The notes beneath the pieces are model-generated. The model did not search any database, had not been told where the DNA came from, and saw only the letters and a program-made list of their open reading frames with translations. A program made the position numbers and the translations under genes. DNA of 64,000 nt. Origin: Lactococcus nasutitermitis. GTDB taxonomy: Bacteria; Bacillota; Bacilli; Lactobacillales; Streptococcaceae. The stretch is from NCBI RefSeq assembly GCF_018403765.1, contig NZ_BOVQ01000007.1, forward strand, positions 1 through 64,000, in the 5' to 3' direction. Position 1 is the first letter of the stretch, and each line of letters starts with the position of its first letter. Shown piece by piece: positions 35,264 through 43,813 of the stretch.

Positions 35264-35779
35264 ATGAAAAAATTGTTAGTGTTGGTTGATTTCCAAAATG
35301 ATTTTATTGACGGAAGTCTGGGAACAAAAGAAGCAGAGCAGATTGTGCCTGCTGTGCTGGAAAAATTGCAGACTTATCCTGAAAATGAACGCTTTGCGAC
35401 AATGGATACCCATTTTGCAGATTATTTGACGACGCAAGAGGGAAAATATCTGCCTGTGATGCACTGTATCAAGGATACTGCAGGCTGGCAGCTCCAAGAA
35501 GATGCGGCTCAATTTAGTTTTCAACAGATTTTTGAGAAAAATACTTTCGGCTCGCTTGAGCTGGCTGAGTTTGTGCGTGATGCGGATGTTGATGAAGTGG
35601 AGCTGATTGGGATTTGTACGGATATTTGCGTGGTTTCAAATGCTTTGCTCATCAAGGCTTATGCGCCGGAAGTCAAGATAACTGTCGATGCGTCATGCTG
35701 CGCTGGTGTTTCACCAGAAAAACATTTGGCAGCGCTAGAAACAATGAAATCTTGTCAAATTCAGGTGATTAATGACTGA
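35264..35779 (+). CDS. Isochorismatase-like cysteine hydrolase, possibly nicotinamidase
   Basis: The 171-residue protein has the catalytic triad pattern: Asp in 'VDFQNDFIDGSLG', a Lys after 'HCIKDTAGWQL', and the nucleophile Cys in 'GICTDICVVSNAL'. The size and 'ATMDTHFADYL' resemble streptococcal nicotinamidases (PncA), which convert nicotinamide to nicotinate for NAD salvage. The usual metal-binding His pair after the first motif is only partly evident ('TMDTH'), so pncA is likely but not certain. GAGGAAAATGTA precedes the ATG; its own TATAAT is near 35231. Confidence 0.82.
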   Translation: MKKLLVLVDFQNDFIDGSLGTKEAEQIVPAVLEKLQTYPENERFATMDTHFADYLTTQEGKYLPVMHCIKDTAGWQLQEDAAQFSFQQIFEKNTFGSLELAEFVRDADVDEVELIGICTDICVVSNALLIKAYAPEVKITVDASCCAGVSPEKHLAALETMKSCQIQVIND

Positions 35780-35784
35780 AAAAT

Positions 35785-35806
35785 TTTTTGACAGAACTGT
35801 CAAAAA
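35785..35806. repeat. Dispersed palindrome before the riboswitch
   Basis: Perfect copy, centre GAAC, 5 bp after the hydrolase stop. Confidence 0.85.
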
Positions 35807-35862
35807 GATTTTGTAAATTTTACATTTGATTTTTCTAAGAATTTTGTTATAATTAGTAAGAA

Positions 35863-35987
35863 CTCAAGGGAGTAGCGGGAGCAATGTGTGATTTGCTCTG
35901 ATAACATCGCCAAAACCGAAAGAAATTTCCGGTGTTATCTTAATTAGCGAGACTTGTGGCAGACAAATGCCACAAGTCTATTTTTTT
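35863..35987 (+). ncRNA. yybP-ykoY (Mn2+) riboswitch with terminator expression platform
   Basis: The conserved 5' element GGGAGTAGC (35868-35876), the internal CCGAAAGAAATTTCCGG segment and the 3' AGCGAGACTTG (35946-35956) match the yybP-ykoY aptamer. A strong terminator follows: ACTTGTGGCA/TGCCACAAGT (35952-35977) and T7. Its left arm overlaps the 3' side of helix P1, so Mn2+ binding would favour P1 and read-through. The promoter is TATAAT at about 35847. This class is known to switch on Mn2+ exporters. Confidence 0.9.
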
Positions 35988-36014
35988 CCCGAAAATTATT
36001 TTGGAGGTCGGCGA

Positions 36015-38690
36015 ATGCCTGAAACAACAAAGAAAACACAAAGTGTAGAGAAGTTTTACAGTATGCCCGTGACGGACGTTTTTAGTAAATTGTCAACGAG
36101 TGAAGAAGGTTTGACAAGTGTAGAAAGTGCGCAACGGCTTGCTGAATACGGCGCAAATCAGCTGGATGCGGGGAAGAAAAAGCCCTTAATTGTCAAATTT
36201 TTGGAGCAATTTAAAGATTTGATGATTATCATTTTGATTATCGCAGCGATTTTGTCAGTCGTGACCAGTCACGGCGAGGATATTTCTGATGCAATTATCA
36301 TCATGGCAGTCGTGATTATCAATGCTGTGTTTGGCGTTTATCAAGAAGGAAAAGCCGAAGCAGCGATTGAAGCTTTGAAAAATATGAGTTCGCCGATGGC
36401 ACGCGTGCGACGCGATGGTCACATTGCCGAGGTGGATAGTAAAGAACTGGTGCCGGGCGATGTTGTGTCGCTTGAAGCGGGCGATGTTGTACCTGCTGAT
36501 ATGCGCTTGATTGAGTCTGCCAGTTTGAAAATCGAGGAGTCTGCTTTGACAGGAGAATCTGTCCCTGTCGAAAAGTTTTTTGACAGTTCTGTCAAAAATG
36601 ATGCAGGCATTGGCGACCGCCTGAACATGGCTTATCAAAATGCCAACGTCACTTACGGACGTGCAATCGGTGTCGTGACTGCGACGGGAATGTTTACCGA
36701 AGTCGGGAAAATCGCCAGCATGATTGAGTCGGCGGACGAGACGGAAACACCACTCAAACGCAATCTGAACCGTCTGTCAAAAGTTTTGACTTGGGCAATT
36801 TTGGCAATCGCAGCCGTCACGTTTGTTGTGCATCTTTTGCGCGGTGGCGAGCTTGTTGAAGGCTTGATGGTCTCTGTGGCGCTGGCTGTGGCGGCAATTC
36901 CTGAAGGACTTCCTGCGATTGTTACCATCGTTCTCGCGCTGGGCACACAAGTTCTCGCAAAGAAAAATGCGATTGTCAGAAAGCTGCCAGCCGTTGAAAC
37001 ACTTGGTTCCACGGACATCATTGCCTCTGACAAGACGGGCACGCTCACGATGAACCAGATGACCGTTGAAAAGATTTATACTGATGGTCAACTTCGTGCT
37101 GCGACAGATGATTTACCAGTTGATAATCTTGCTCTGCGGATTATGAATTTTGCCAATGACACAAAAATTTCTGCTGACGGCGATTTGATTGGTGACCCTA
37201 CAGAAACAGCGCTGGTCAAATTCGGACAAGATAAAGGTTTGGAACTTTTGACAGAACTGTCAAAAACACCGCGTGTAGCAGAACTTCCTTTTGACAGCGA
37301 ACGTAAACTCATGTCCACCGTTCATCAACTGACAGATGGCAACTTTCTTGTCGCTGTCAAAGGTGCGCCCGACCAACTTTTGAAACGTATCAAATTTGAC
37401 AGTGACCAAACAGTTTTGACAGAACTGTCAAAAAATAATATCCTCAAAATCAACCATGATATGGCACATGAAGCCTTGCGTGTCCTGATGATGGCTTACA
37501 AAATCATTGACAAAATCCCAGAAAATCTGACAACAGAAACTCTCGAACAAGAATTGATTTTCACAGGACTTGTTGGCATGATTGACCCAGAACGTGCCGA
37601 AGCCGCTGAAGCTGTTCGTGTGGCAAAATCAGCAGGCATCCGTCCAATTATGATTACAGGTGACCATCAAGATACCGCCGAAGCGATTGCCAAACGGCTA
37701 GGTATTATCAATGATGGCGACCCAGAAGACCACGTTCTCACAGGCGCTGAGCTCAATGAACTCTCTGACGAAGACTTCCAAAAAGTCGTCAAACAGTACA
37801 GCGTTTACGCCCGCGTTTCGCCAGAACACAAAGTTCGTATCGTCAAAGCTTGGCAAAAAGAAGACAAAGTCGTTGCTATGACAGGTGATGGTGTCAATGA
37901 TGCCCCAGCCCTTAAAACTGCCGATATCGGTATCGGAATGGGGATTACAGGGACAGAAGTCAGCAAAGGTGCCAGCGACATGGTTCTTGCCGACGACAAT
38001 TTCGCAACGATTATCACGGCGGTCAAAGAAGGACGTAAAGTCTTTGCAAATATCCAAAAAACCATTCAGTACCTGCTTTCTGCAAATACTGCCGAGGTTC
38101 TGACGATTTTCCTTGCTACAATGTTCGGTTGGGATGTCATGCTTCCTGTTCATCTGCTCTGGATTAACCTTGTCACAGACACATTCCCAGCGATTGCGCT
38201 TGGTGTTGAACCGATTGAGCCAGGGATTATGGAACAGCCACCGCGTGGCAAAAAAGCAAGCTTCTTTAGTGGTGGTGTGATGAGTTCAACGATTTATCAA
38301 GGACTTGTTCAAGCAGCATTAACCCTTGGTGTTTATGGATTAGCGCTCGCTTTCCCAGTCCACCACAGTCATGCAGCCATGCACGCAGATGCCCTCACGA
38401 TGAGCTTTGCAACCCTTGGACTGATTCAACTTTTCCACGCTTTCAATGTCAAATCTATTCATCAATCAATTTTCAAGGTTGGACCTTTCAAATCACGCAC
38501 TTTCAACTGGTCAATCCTCGTCAGCTTCATCTTGCTTGCGGCGATTATCATCATTCCAGGTTTGAACGGCATTTTCCACGTTTCACATCTTGATCTTTAT
38601 CAATGGGCAATGGTGCTTGGCGCCAGCGTTTCCGTGATTATCATCGTGGAAATCGTGAAATTCTTCCAACGTAAATTTCAGAAAATCTAA
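36015..38690 (+). CDS. P-type cation-transporting ATPase, probable Mn2+/Ca2+ exporter
   Basis: The 891-residue P2-type ATPase has TGES (179-182), PEGLPAIV in the ion site (296-303), phosphorylated Asp339 in DKTGTLT, 'GDGVNDAPALK' and about ten helices. ATG 36015 (GGAGG upstream) is used; an ATG at 35967 lies inside the riboswitch terminator. Control by a yybP-ykoY riboswitch implies manganese export. Three repeat copies are translated: FFDSSVKN just after the TGES loop (36577-36598), and LLTELSKT and VLTELSKN in the nucleotide-binding domain (37246-37265, 37414-37433). Confidence 0.92.
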   Translation: MPETTKKTQSVEKFYSMPVTDVFSKLSTSEEGLTSVESAQRLAEYGANQLDAGKKKPLIVKFLEQFKDLMIIILIIAAILSVVTSHGEDISDAIIIMAVVIINAVFGVYQEGKAEAAIEALKNMSSPMARVRRDGHIAEVDSKELVPGDVVSLEAGDVVPADMRLIESASLKIEESALTGESVPVEKFFDSSVKNDAGIGDRLNMAYQNANVTYGRAIGVVTATGMFTEVGKIASMIESADETETPLKRNLNRLSKVLTWAILAIAAVTFVVHLLRGGELVEGLMVSVALAVAAIPEGLPAIVTIVLALGTQVLAKKNAIVRKLPAVETLGSTDIIASDKTGTLTMNQMTVEKIYTDGQLRAATDDLPVDNLALRIMNFANDTKISADGDLIGDPTETALVKFGQDKGLELLTELSKTPRVAELPFDSERKLMSTVHQLTDGNFLVAVKGAPDQLLKRIKFDSDQTVLTELSKNNILKINHDMAHEALRVLMMAYKIIDKIPENLTTETLEQELIFTGLVGMIDPERAEAAEAVRVAKSAGIRPIMITGDHQDTAEAIAKRLGIINDGDPEDHVLTGAELNELSDEDFQKVVKQYSVYARVSPEHKVRIVKAWQKEDKVVAMTGDGVNDAPALKTADIGIGMGITGTEVSKGASDMVLADDNFATIITAVKEGRKVFANIQKTIQYLLSANTAEVLTIFLATMFGWDVMLPVHLLWINLVTDTFPAIALGVEPIEPGIMEQPPRGKKASFFSGGVMSSTIYQGLVQAALTLGVYGLALAFPVHHSHAAMHADALTMSFATLGLIQLFHAFNVKSIHQSIFKVGPFKSRTFNWSILVSFILLAAIIIIPGLNGIFHVSHLDLYQWAMVLGASVSVIIIVEIVKFFQRKFQKI
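36577..36598. repeat. Dispersed palindrome in the ATPase gene (1)
   Basis: Centre GTTC, read as FFDSSVKN. Confidence 0.8.
37246..37265. repeat. Dispersed palindrome in the ATPase gene (2)
   Basis: Centre GAAC, read as LLTELSK. Confidence 0.8.
37414..37433. repeat. Dispersed palindrome in the ATPase gene (3)
   Basis: Centre GAAC, read as VLTELSK, 168 bp after copy 2 in the same frame. Confidence 0.8.
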
Positions 38691-38726
38691 TTAAAAAATA
38701 TCAAATTAGGCAACAAATATTAAAAT

Positions 38727-38757
38727 TCAAGTACAATTTACTTGAATTTTTTTAATA
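38727..38757 (+). terminator. Terminator of the P-type ATPase gene
   Basis: Arms AAATTCAAGTA/TACTTGAATTT with T run. Confidence 0.85.
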
Positions 38758-38767
38758 ATTTCCAAAA

Positions 38768-38819
38768 CTATATATAGTGCCTGTTTACGCAACTTTGCAT
38801 AATTTTATACAATATCTTG
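38768..38819 (+). promoter_or_regulatory. Two NrdR boxes before nrdD
   Basis: CTATATATAG (38768-38777) matches the NrdR core CWATATATWG exactly; CAATATCTTG (38810-38819) has one mismatch. They are 42 bp apart (four helical turns), the in-phase tandem arrangement typical of NrdR sites. The -10 TACAAT follows near 38839. Confidence 0.7.
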
Positions 38820-38879
38820 TATTTTGTCTTAAAATCTGCTACAATGATATTTAGTTAAAAACGACAAGGAGCCAGCAAC

Positions 38880-41132
38880 ATGAAACTGTGGAGTGCAAAT
38901 ATTGACACAACAACACAAACAATGAATGTCATCAAACGTGATGGACGTTTTGTAAAATTCGATAGTGATAAAATCTATGATGCGCTACGTAAAGCCAGTG
39001 AAAGTTTGGATACACCGACAACGGATATGGAAGAACGCTTAGAAGCTATCACGGACCGTGTCATGGCGGAGATTTTCAACCGTTTCCATGAAAATGTAAA
39101 AATCTACGAAATTCAAAATATCGTCGAACACGAACTTATCGAAGCAGGGGAAATCGCCCTCGCCGAAGAATACGTCAGCTACCGTACTCAGCGCGATTTT
39201 TCGCGTTCTAAAGCGACTGATATCAACTTCACGATTGAAAAACTCATCAATAAAGACCAAACCGTTGTCAATGAAAATGCTAATAAAGACAGTGATGTTT
39301 TCAATACTCAACGTGATTTGACTGCTGGCGCTGTTGCAAAAGCGATTGGTCTCAAAATGCTCCCAGCTCACGTTGCGAATGCCCATCAAAAAGGCGATAT
39401 TCACTATCACGACTTAGATTACAGCCCTTATACGACGATGTCTAACTGTTGTTTGATTGACTTCAAAAATATGTTTGAAAATGGTTTTAAGCTAGGAAAT
39501 GCACAAGTTGATAGCCCACGCAGTATCCAAACAGCAACTGCTCAAGCCAGTCAAATCATTGCCAATGTTGCTAGTTCTCAATATGGCGGCTGTTCATTTG
39601 ACCGCGCCGATGAAGTTCTTGCGCCATATGCAAAACTCAACTACGAAAAACATCTCAAAGACGCACAAAAATGGATTGATGGCGAAGAAAAGCAACATCT
39701 TTACGCTCAAGAAAAGACAGCTAAAGACATTTATGATGCCATGCAATCTCTCGAATATGAGATTAACACACTTTTCACGTCAAATGGTCAAACACCATTT
39801 GTAACTGTTGGTTTTGGATTGGGTGAAGATTGGTATGCCCGCGAAATCCAAAAAGCAATTTTGAAAGTGCGTATCGGTGGACTTGGTTCTGAGCACCGTA
39901 CAGCCATTTTCCCAAAACTCATTTTCACATTGAAACGTGGGCTTAATCTTGAAGTTGGTACGCAAAATTACGATATCAAAGAACTTGCTCTTGAATGTGC
40001 TACAAAACGGATGTATCCTGATATTCTCAGCTATGACAAGATTGTCGAACTCACAGGTTCCTTTAAAGCCAGCATGGGCTGCCGGTCATTCCTTCAAGGT
40101 TGGAAAGATGAGCATGGCAATGACGTCACTTCTGGACGTAATAATCTTGGTGTTGTCACAATGAATCTTCCTCGTATTGCCCTCGAATCTGGCGGTGATA
40201 AAGATAAGTTCTGGCAAATTTTCAATGAGCGTATCGGTATTGCCAAGGATGCACTTGTCTATCGTGTTGAGCGTGTCAAACAAGCCAGTCCAAAAAATGC
40301 CCCAATTCTCTACATGAACGGTGCTTTGGGACGACTTGAAGCAGATGGAAATGTGGATGATTTATACAATAATCAACGTGCCACAGTGTCGCTTGGCTAT
40401 ATCGGACTTTACGAAGTGGCAACAGTCTTTTATGGCCCAACTTGGGAAGCGAATAAGGAAGCCAAAGATTTTACACTTGATATTGTTAAGAAAATGCACG
40501 AAGATTGTGATGCTTGGAGCGAACAATACGGCTATCACTTCAGTGTTTACAGCACACCTTCTGAAAGTCTGACCGACCGTTTTTGCCGACTTGATAAGGA
40601 AAAATTTGGCTCAATCCCTGATATCACAGAAAAAGATTACTATACAAACTCTTTCCACTACGATATCCGCAAAAATCCGACCCCTTTTGAAAAATTAGAT
40701 TTTGAAAAAGACTATCCAGTCTATGCAAATGGCGGTTTTATTCACTACTGTGAATATCCAATGATTCAACAAAATCCAAGAGCGCTCGAAGCTGTCTGGG
40801 ATTACGCTTACGACCGTATTGGCTATCTTGGCACGAATGCACCGATTGACCATTGCTACGAATGTGGCTTTGAAGGAGATTTTACACCAACTGAACGTGG
40901 TTTCAAATGTCCTCAATGTGGCAATGCTGACCCAAAAACTTGCGACGTTGTCAAACGTACCTGCGGTTATCTCGGCAATCCTCAAGCTCGTCCAATGGTT
41001 CACGGTCGTCATGCCGAAATCTCAAACCGTGTGAAACACATGAACGGCTCAGTTGGTGTTCTCGCAAATGGCACTGAGATTGAAAGCGAAGCGATTGATG
41101 AAGCAAAGAGTAGTTACTATATTGAAAAATAA
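38880..41132 (+). CDS. nrdD: Anaerobic ribonucleoside-triphosphate reductase, large subunit
   Basis: The 750-residue class III reductase makes dNTPs without oxygen. It has an N-terminal ATP-cone (NVIKRDGRFVKFDSDKIYDAL), the finger-loop core (NNLGVVTMNLPRIA), a four-Cys zinc site (CYECGF...CPQCG) and the glycyl radical site RTCGYLG near the C-terminus. AAGGAGCC precedes the ATG. Two NrdR boxes lie upstream and nrdG follows, so the pair is an NrdR-controlled operon. Confidence 0.97.
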   Translation: MKLWSANIDTTTQTMNVIKRDGRFVKFDSDKIYDALRKASESLDTPTTDMEERLEAITDRVMAEIFNRFHENVKIYEIQNIVEHELIEAGEIALAEEYVSYRTQRDFSRSKATDINFTIEKLINKDQTVVNENANKDSDVFNTQRDLTAGAVAKAIGLKMLPAHVANAHQKGDIHYHDLDYSPYTTMSNCCLIDFKNMFENGFKLGNAQVDSPRSIQTATAQASQIIANVASSQYGGCSFDRADEVLAPYAKLNYEKHLKDAQKWIDGEEKQHLYAQEKTAKDIYDAMQSLEYEINTLFTSNGQTPFVTVGFGLGEDWYAREIQKAILKVRIGGLGSEHRTAIFPKLIFTLKRGLNLEVGTQNYDIKELALECATKRMYPDILSYDKIVELTGSFKASMGCRSFLQGWKDEHGNDVTSGRNNLGVVTMNLPRIALESGGDKDKFWQIFNERIGIAKDALVYRVERVKQASPKNAPILYMNGALGRLEADGNVDDLYNNQRATVSLGYIGLYEVATVFYGPTWEANKEAKDFTLDIVKKMHEDCDAWSEQYGYHFSVYSTPSESLTDRFCRLDKEKFGSIPDITEKDYYTNSFHYDIRKNPTPFEKLDFEKDYPVYANGGFIHYCEYPMIQQNPRALEAVWDYAYDRIGYLGTNAPIDHCYECGFEGDFTPTERGFKCPQCGNADPKTCDVVKRTCGYLGNPQARPMVHGRHAEISNRVKHMNGSVGVLANGTEIESEAIDEAKSSYYIEK

Positions 41133-41142
41133 TTATTGAGTA

Positions 41143-41171
41143 AAATCTGTCAACTCTGGCAGATTTTATTT
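41143..41171 (+). terminator. Hairpin between nrdD and nrdG
   Basis: AAAATCTG/CAGATTTT followed by ATTTCT. This is a weak terminator or processing hairpin that could lower nrdG relative to nrdD. Confidence 0.5.
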
Positions 41172-41185
41172 CTAAGGAGTAAATT

Positions 41186-41851
41186 ATGAATAATCCAAAA
41201 CCAAAGGAGTGGCGCGCTGAAGAACTGGAACAGCATTATATTGCGGATTATAAACCCATCAACTTTGTTGATGGAGAAGGTGTGCGCTGTTCGCTTTATG
41301 TGTCGGGCTGTCTCTTTCATTGTGAAGGTTGCTACAATGAAGCCACTTGGAATTTTCGTTATGGAACGCCTTATACACAGGAGTTGGAGGAGCGGATTAT
41401 GGCGGATTTGGCACAGCCTTATGTGCAGGGCTTGACTTTGCTTGGTGGGGAGCCATTTTTGAATACGGGAACCTTGTTGCCATTGATACGGCGCATTCGC
41501 GCGGAATTACCAGATAAGGATATTTGGAGTTGGACGGGCTATACTTGGGAAGAGCTTGTCGGGACCCAAGGGAGTGACAAGGCTTTTACTCAGGGATTAC
41601 AAAGCAATCCTACTTCTGAAACGGCAGATAAGCTGGAAATGTTGCAGAATATTGATGTTCTTGTCGATGGACGTTTTAAGCTGAGCAAAAAAAATCTTTT
41701 ATTGCAGTTTCGCGGGTCAAGTAATCAGCGCATTATTGATGTGAAGAAGTCACTGAGCGAAGGAAGCGTACATATTTGGGATAAGCTCAACGATGGACAA
41801 AACGCTGTGGAGCAAGTAAAACGAGAAACGATGGATGAAAATGCCACCTGA
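41186..41851 (+). CDS. nrdG: Anaerobic ribonucleotide reductase activating protein
   Basis: The 221-residue radical-SAM activase has the cluster motif CLFHCEGCYN (CX3CX2C), 'LTLLGGEPFLN' for SAM binding and 'VDGRFKLSKKNLLLQFRGSSNQRIIDV' at the end, as in NrdG. It installs the glycyl radical on NrdD. AAGGAG lies 8 bp before the ATG. It is the second gene of the nrdDG operon. Confidence 0.96.
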   Translation: MNNPKPKEWRAEELEQHYIADYKPINFVDGEGVRCSLYVSGCLFHCEGCYNEATWNFRYGTPYTQELEERIMADLAQPYVQGLTLLGGEPFLNTGTLLPLIRRIRAELPDKDIWSWTGYTWEELVGTQGSDKAFTQGLQSNPTSETADKLEMLQNIDVLVDGRFKLSKKNLLLQFRGSSNQRIIDVKKSLSEGSVHIWDKLNDGQNAVEQVKRETMDENAT

Positions 41852-41964
41852 AATTTCAGAGCTTACTTTGTCAATGCTGCCTGCGTACGCTCTGGGAAAA
41901 ATCAACAGTTCTGGGCGCAGCGCGCACATTTTCCAAAAAAGTAGTCAAAGCGAAAAAAATTTGC

Positions 41965-42027
41965 TATAATGGAATCTGGATTTGGAGGTGTCCGAGCATG
42001 GACGGCGGAGGACACGAAAGATAATCC
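41965..42027 (+). other. Promoter and structured tRNA-Ser-like leader before tRNA-Ser
   Basis: TATAAT (41965-41970) is followed by a segment that folds as GGATT/AATCC (41978-41982/42023-42027) enclosing GTGTCC/GGACAC (41988-41993/42010-42015). The 5' part, GGAGGTGTCCGAG, matches the start of the tRNA-Ser that begins 16 bp further on. It looks like a decayed partial duplicate of the tRNA. The remaining 41852-41964 shows no feature. Confidence 0.55.
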
Positions 42028-42042
42028 GGGAAAAGTAGCAAT

Positions 42043-42130
42043 GGAGAGGTGTCCGAGTGGTCGAAGGAGCACGCCTGGAAAGTGTGTAGGCGCCACAAGC
42101 GTCTCGGGGGTTCGAATCCCCTCCTCTCCT
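42043..42130 (+). tRNA. tRNA-Ser (anticodon GGA)
   Basis: The 88-nt gene has acceptor GGAGAGG/CCTCTCC, anticodon loop CTGGAAA with GGA, a class II long variable arm and GGTTCGAATCCC. The discriminator base reads T. Confidence 0.93.
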
Positions 42131-42138
42131 TATTTATT

Positions 42139-42162
42139 CTGTCAGTTTTGACAGGATTTTTT
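42139..42162 (+). terminator. tRNA-Ser terminator
   Basis: CTGTCA-GTTT-TGACAG followed by T-rich tail. The stem resembles the inverse of the dispersed palindrome. Confidence 0.75.
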
Positions 42163-42172
42163 GTTAATAAAA

Positions 42173-42194
42173 TTTTTGACAAAACTGTCAAAAA
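42173..42194. repeat. Dispersed palindrome before the DUF2325 gene
   Basis: Copy with centre AAAA, 20 bp before the ATG. Its TTGACA could act as a -35 but no -10 fits. Confidence 0.8.
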
Positions 42195-42213
42195 ATTTTA
42201 GAGAGGTGCTGTC

Positions 42214-42711
42214 ATGAAAACTGTTCTTGTGATTTGTGAAGTCAAGTATTGGCGCGATTTGCGTGAAAGTTTGGCTGCGGTTGGTGTGGAATTTTTGGGA
42301 TTTGACAAAAAAACGCCAACACGTGGTGAGATTGAGCGTTTGGTGGCAAAAGCCGATTTTGTTGTCATCAGAAATCTCAACGTTGCACATCATTCGGTAC
42401 GTTTTGCCAAGGAAGCGGCGAAAGCGCGTGATTTACCTTTCTGGGTTGGGAGTAATTTTGGTGCGGATAAGATTATTACCTTGTTAGCAGAAAAATTTCC
42501 TGATGAGCAATTTGTAGCGCAGAAATCAGTTGCTAAAGTAAAAAAATCAAGAACTACTAAAGCCAAGAAAGAAACGGCTTCTCTGTCAAAAAAATCTGTA
42601 ACATCGTCAGTAAAATTACCAAGAAAAAAGAAAAATTTACCACTGAAATCAGCCTTGAAAGCTGTCAAAATTGATGATGAACCTGATTTTGAGAAAATGT
42701 TTAAAAAATAA
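42214..42711 (+). CDS. DUF2325 domain protein with basic tail
   Basis: The 165-residue protein has an N-terminal DUF2325-like domain (about 1-95): 'TVLVICEVKYWRDLRESLAAVGVEFLGF', 'KADFVVIRNLNVAHHSVRFAKEAAKARDLPFWV'. A long lysine/serine-rich tail (about 105-150, 'KKSRTTKAKKETASLSKKS') and an acidic end follow. The domain is thought to be a small Rossmann-like fold; the tail suggests nucleic-acid contact. Part of the tail carries half-repeats (SLSKKS, AVKI). Function is unknown. GAGAGG precedes the ATG. Confidence 0.7.
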   Translation: MKTVLVICEVKYWRDLRESLAAVGVEFLGFDKKTPTRGEIERLVAKADFVVIRNLNVAHHSVRFAKEAAKARDLPFWVGSNFGADKIITLLAEKFPDEQFVAQKSVAKVKKSRTTKAKKETASLSKKSVTSSVKLPRKKKNLPLKSALKAVKIDDEPDFEKMFKK

Positions 42712-42848
42712 TTTTTAACAGAACTGGGTAAACAAACTAGCCAATCCGTATCTCCGCTTCACTACAGTATCTATTCGTTACAAGTGACTAAAGTCACAAG
42801 ACGAACTGGCAAGTGAGCAAGCTCACAACGGCTTCGCTATGTCAAAAA
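42712..42848. repeat. Composite element E upstream of ecfA1
   Basis: About 137 bp from TTTTTAACAG to TATGTCAAAAA, with hairpin modules GTGACT-AA-AGTCAC and GTGAGC-AA-GCTCAC. It shares 'GTATCTCCGCT' and 'GAACTGGCAAGTGAGC' with element D (13193-13310). It starts at the stop of the DUF2325 gene. Confidence 0.8.
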
Positions 42849-42933
42849 ATTTTTTCAGCATATTTTTCAAAAAAATCGCAATAAAATCAAACAAAACGGC
42901 ACAAATGTTGTCGTTTTTGTTATAATATAAGAC

Positions 42934-43770
42934 ATGAACAAAATTCTCGAAGTTGAAAATTTAACTTTTAAATATGAGCAAGAAAGCAATGATGTCCAGC
43001 TCAAAGGCGTGACTTTTGATGTTTTTTCAGGTGAATGGTTGTCGATTATCGGCAAAAATGGCTCGGGAAAATCAACGACTGCGCGCTTGATTGACGGACT
43101 TCTTGAAGGATTTACGGGAGCAATCAAGATTGACGGTCAACTTCTTAGTCAGGAAAATGTCTGGGATTTGCGCCGAAAAATTGGAATGGTTTTTCAAAAT
43201 CCTGACAATCAGTTCGTTGGGGCAACGGTCGAAGATGATGTCGCATTTGGTATGGAAAATCAAGGGATTCCGCGCGAAGAAATGATTCGCCGAGTTGATG
43301 AAGCACTCGGTGCGGTCAATATGCTGGATTTCAAGAAAAAAGAGCCGGCACGACTTTCTGGTGGACAAAAACAACGTGTCGCAGTAGCAGGAATTATCGC
43401 GCTGCGCCCAGAAATTATTATCCTTGATGAAAGTACGTCGATGCTTGACCCGACTGGACGTGCGGAGATTATGCGTGTCATTCACGACATCAAAGACAAG
43501 TATCATCTGACCGTTTTATCCATCACGCACGACCTTGATGAAGCCGCACATTCTGATAGGATTTTGGTCATGAGCGATGGGAAAATTATCCGTCAAGCCA
43601 CACCAGCAGAGCTTTTTGCCTCGGACGAAGACATGGTTGAGATTGGCTTAGACGTGCCATTTTCTGCAAATCTTATGGCAGATTTACGAGAACTAACTTT
43701 TGGAAATATTCCAGAGAAATATCTTGATGATGAGGAACTTGCAGATTTCTTGGCAAGCCAGTTGAACTAA
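42934..43770 (+). CDS. ecfA1: ECF transporter ATPase EcfA1
   Basis: This 278-residue ATPase of the energy-coupling module powers vitamin and metal-cofactor uptake with interchangeable S components. Walker A GKNGSGKST, Q-loop 'MVFQNPDNQFVGATVEDDVAFG' (the ECF hallmark), signature LSGGQKQR and Walker B 'IIILDESTSMLDP' are present. TATAAT at 42921-42926 ends 7 nt before the ATG with no ribosome site, so translation may be leaderless. ecfA2 and ecfT follow. No S component is in the window. Confidence 0.95.
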   Translation: MNKILEVENLTFKYEQESNDVQLKGVTFDVFSGEWLSIIGKNGSGKSTTARLIDGLLEGFTGAIKIDGQLLSQENVWDLRRKIGMVFQNPDNQFVGATVEDDVAFGMENQGIPREEMIRRVDEALGAVNMLDFKKKEPARLSGGQKQRVAVAGIIALRPEIIILDESTSMLDPTGRAEIMRVIHDIKDKYHLTVLSITHDLDEAAHSDRILVMSDGKIIRQATPAELFASDEDMVEIGLDVPFSANLMADLRELTFGNIPEKYLDDEELADFLASQLN

Positions 43771-43813
43771 ACCTGCTTTTGCGTGCTAAAATGTAAGAAA
43801 AAATAAGAGAAAA

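Noticed and set aside
35967-36014. Upstream ATG of the P-type ATPase at 35967
   Set aside because: It lies inside the riboswitch terminator; the 36015 ATG has GGAGG and fits the family N-terminus.
41969-42151. Short reading frames around 42 kb on both strands
   Set aside because: They overlap tRNA-Ser and its leader and have no ribosome sites.
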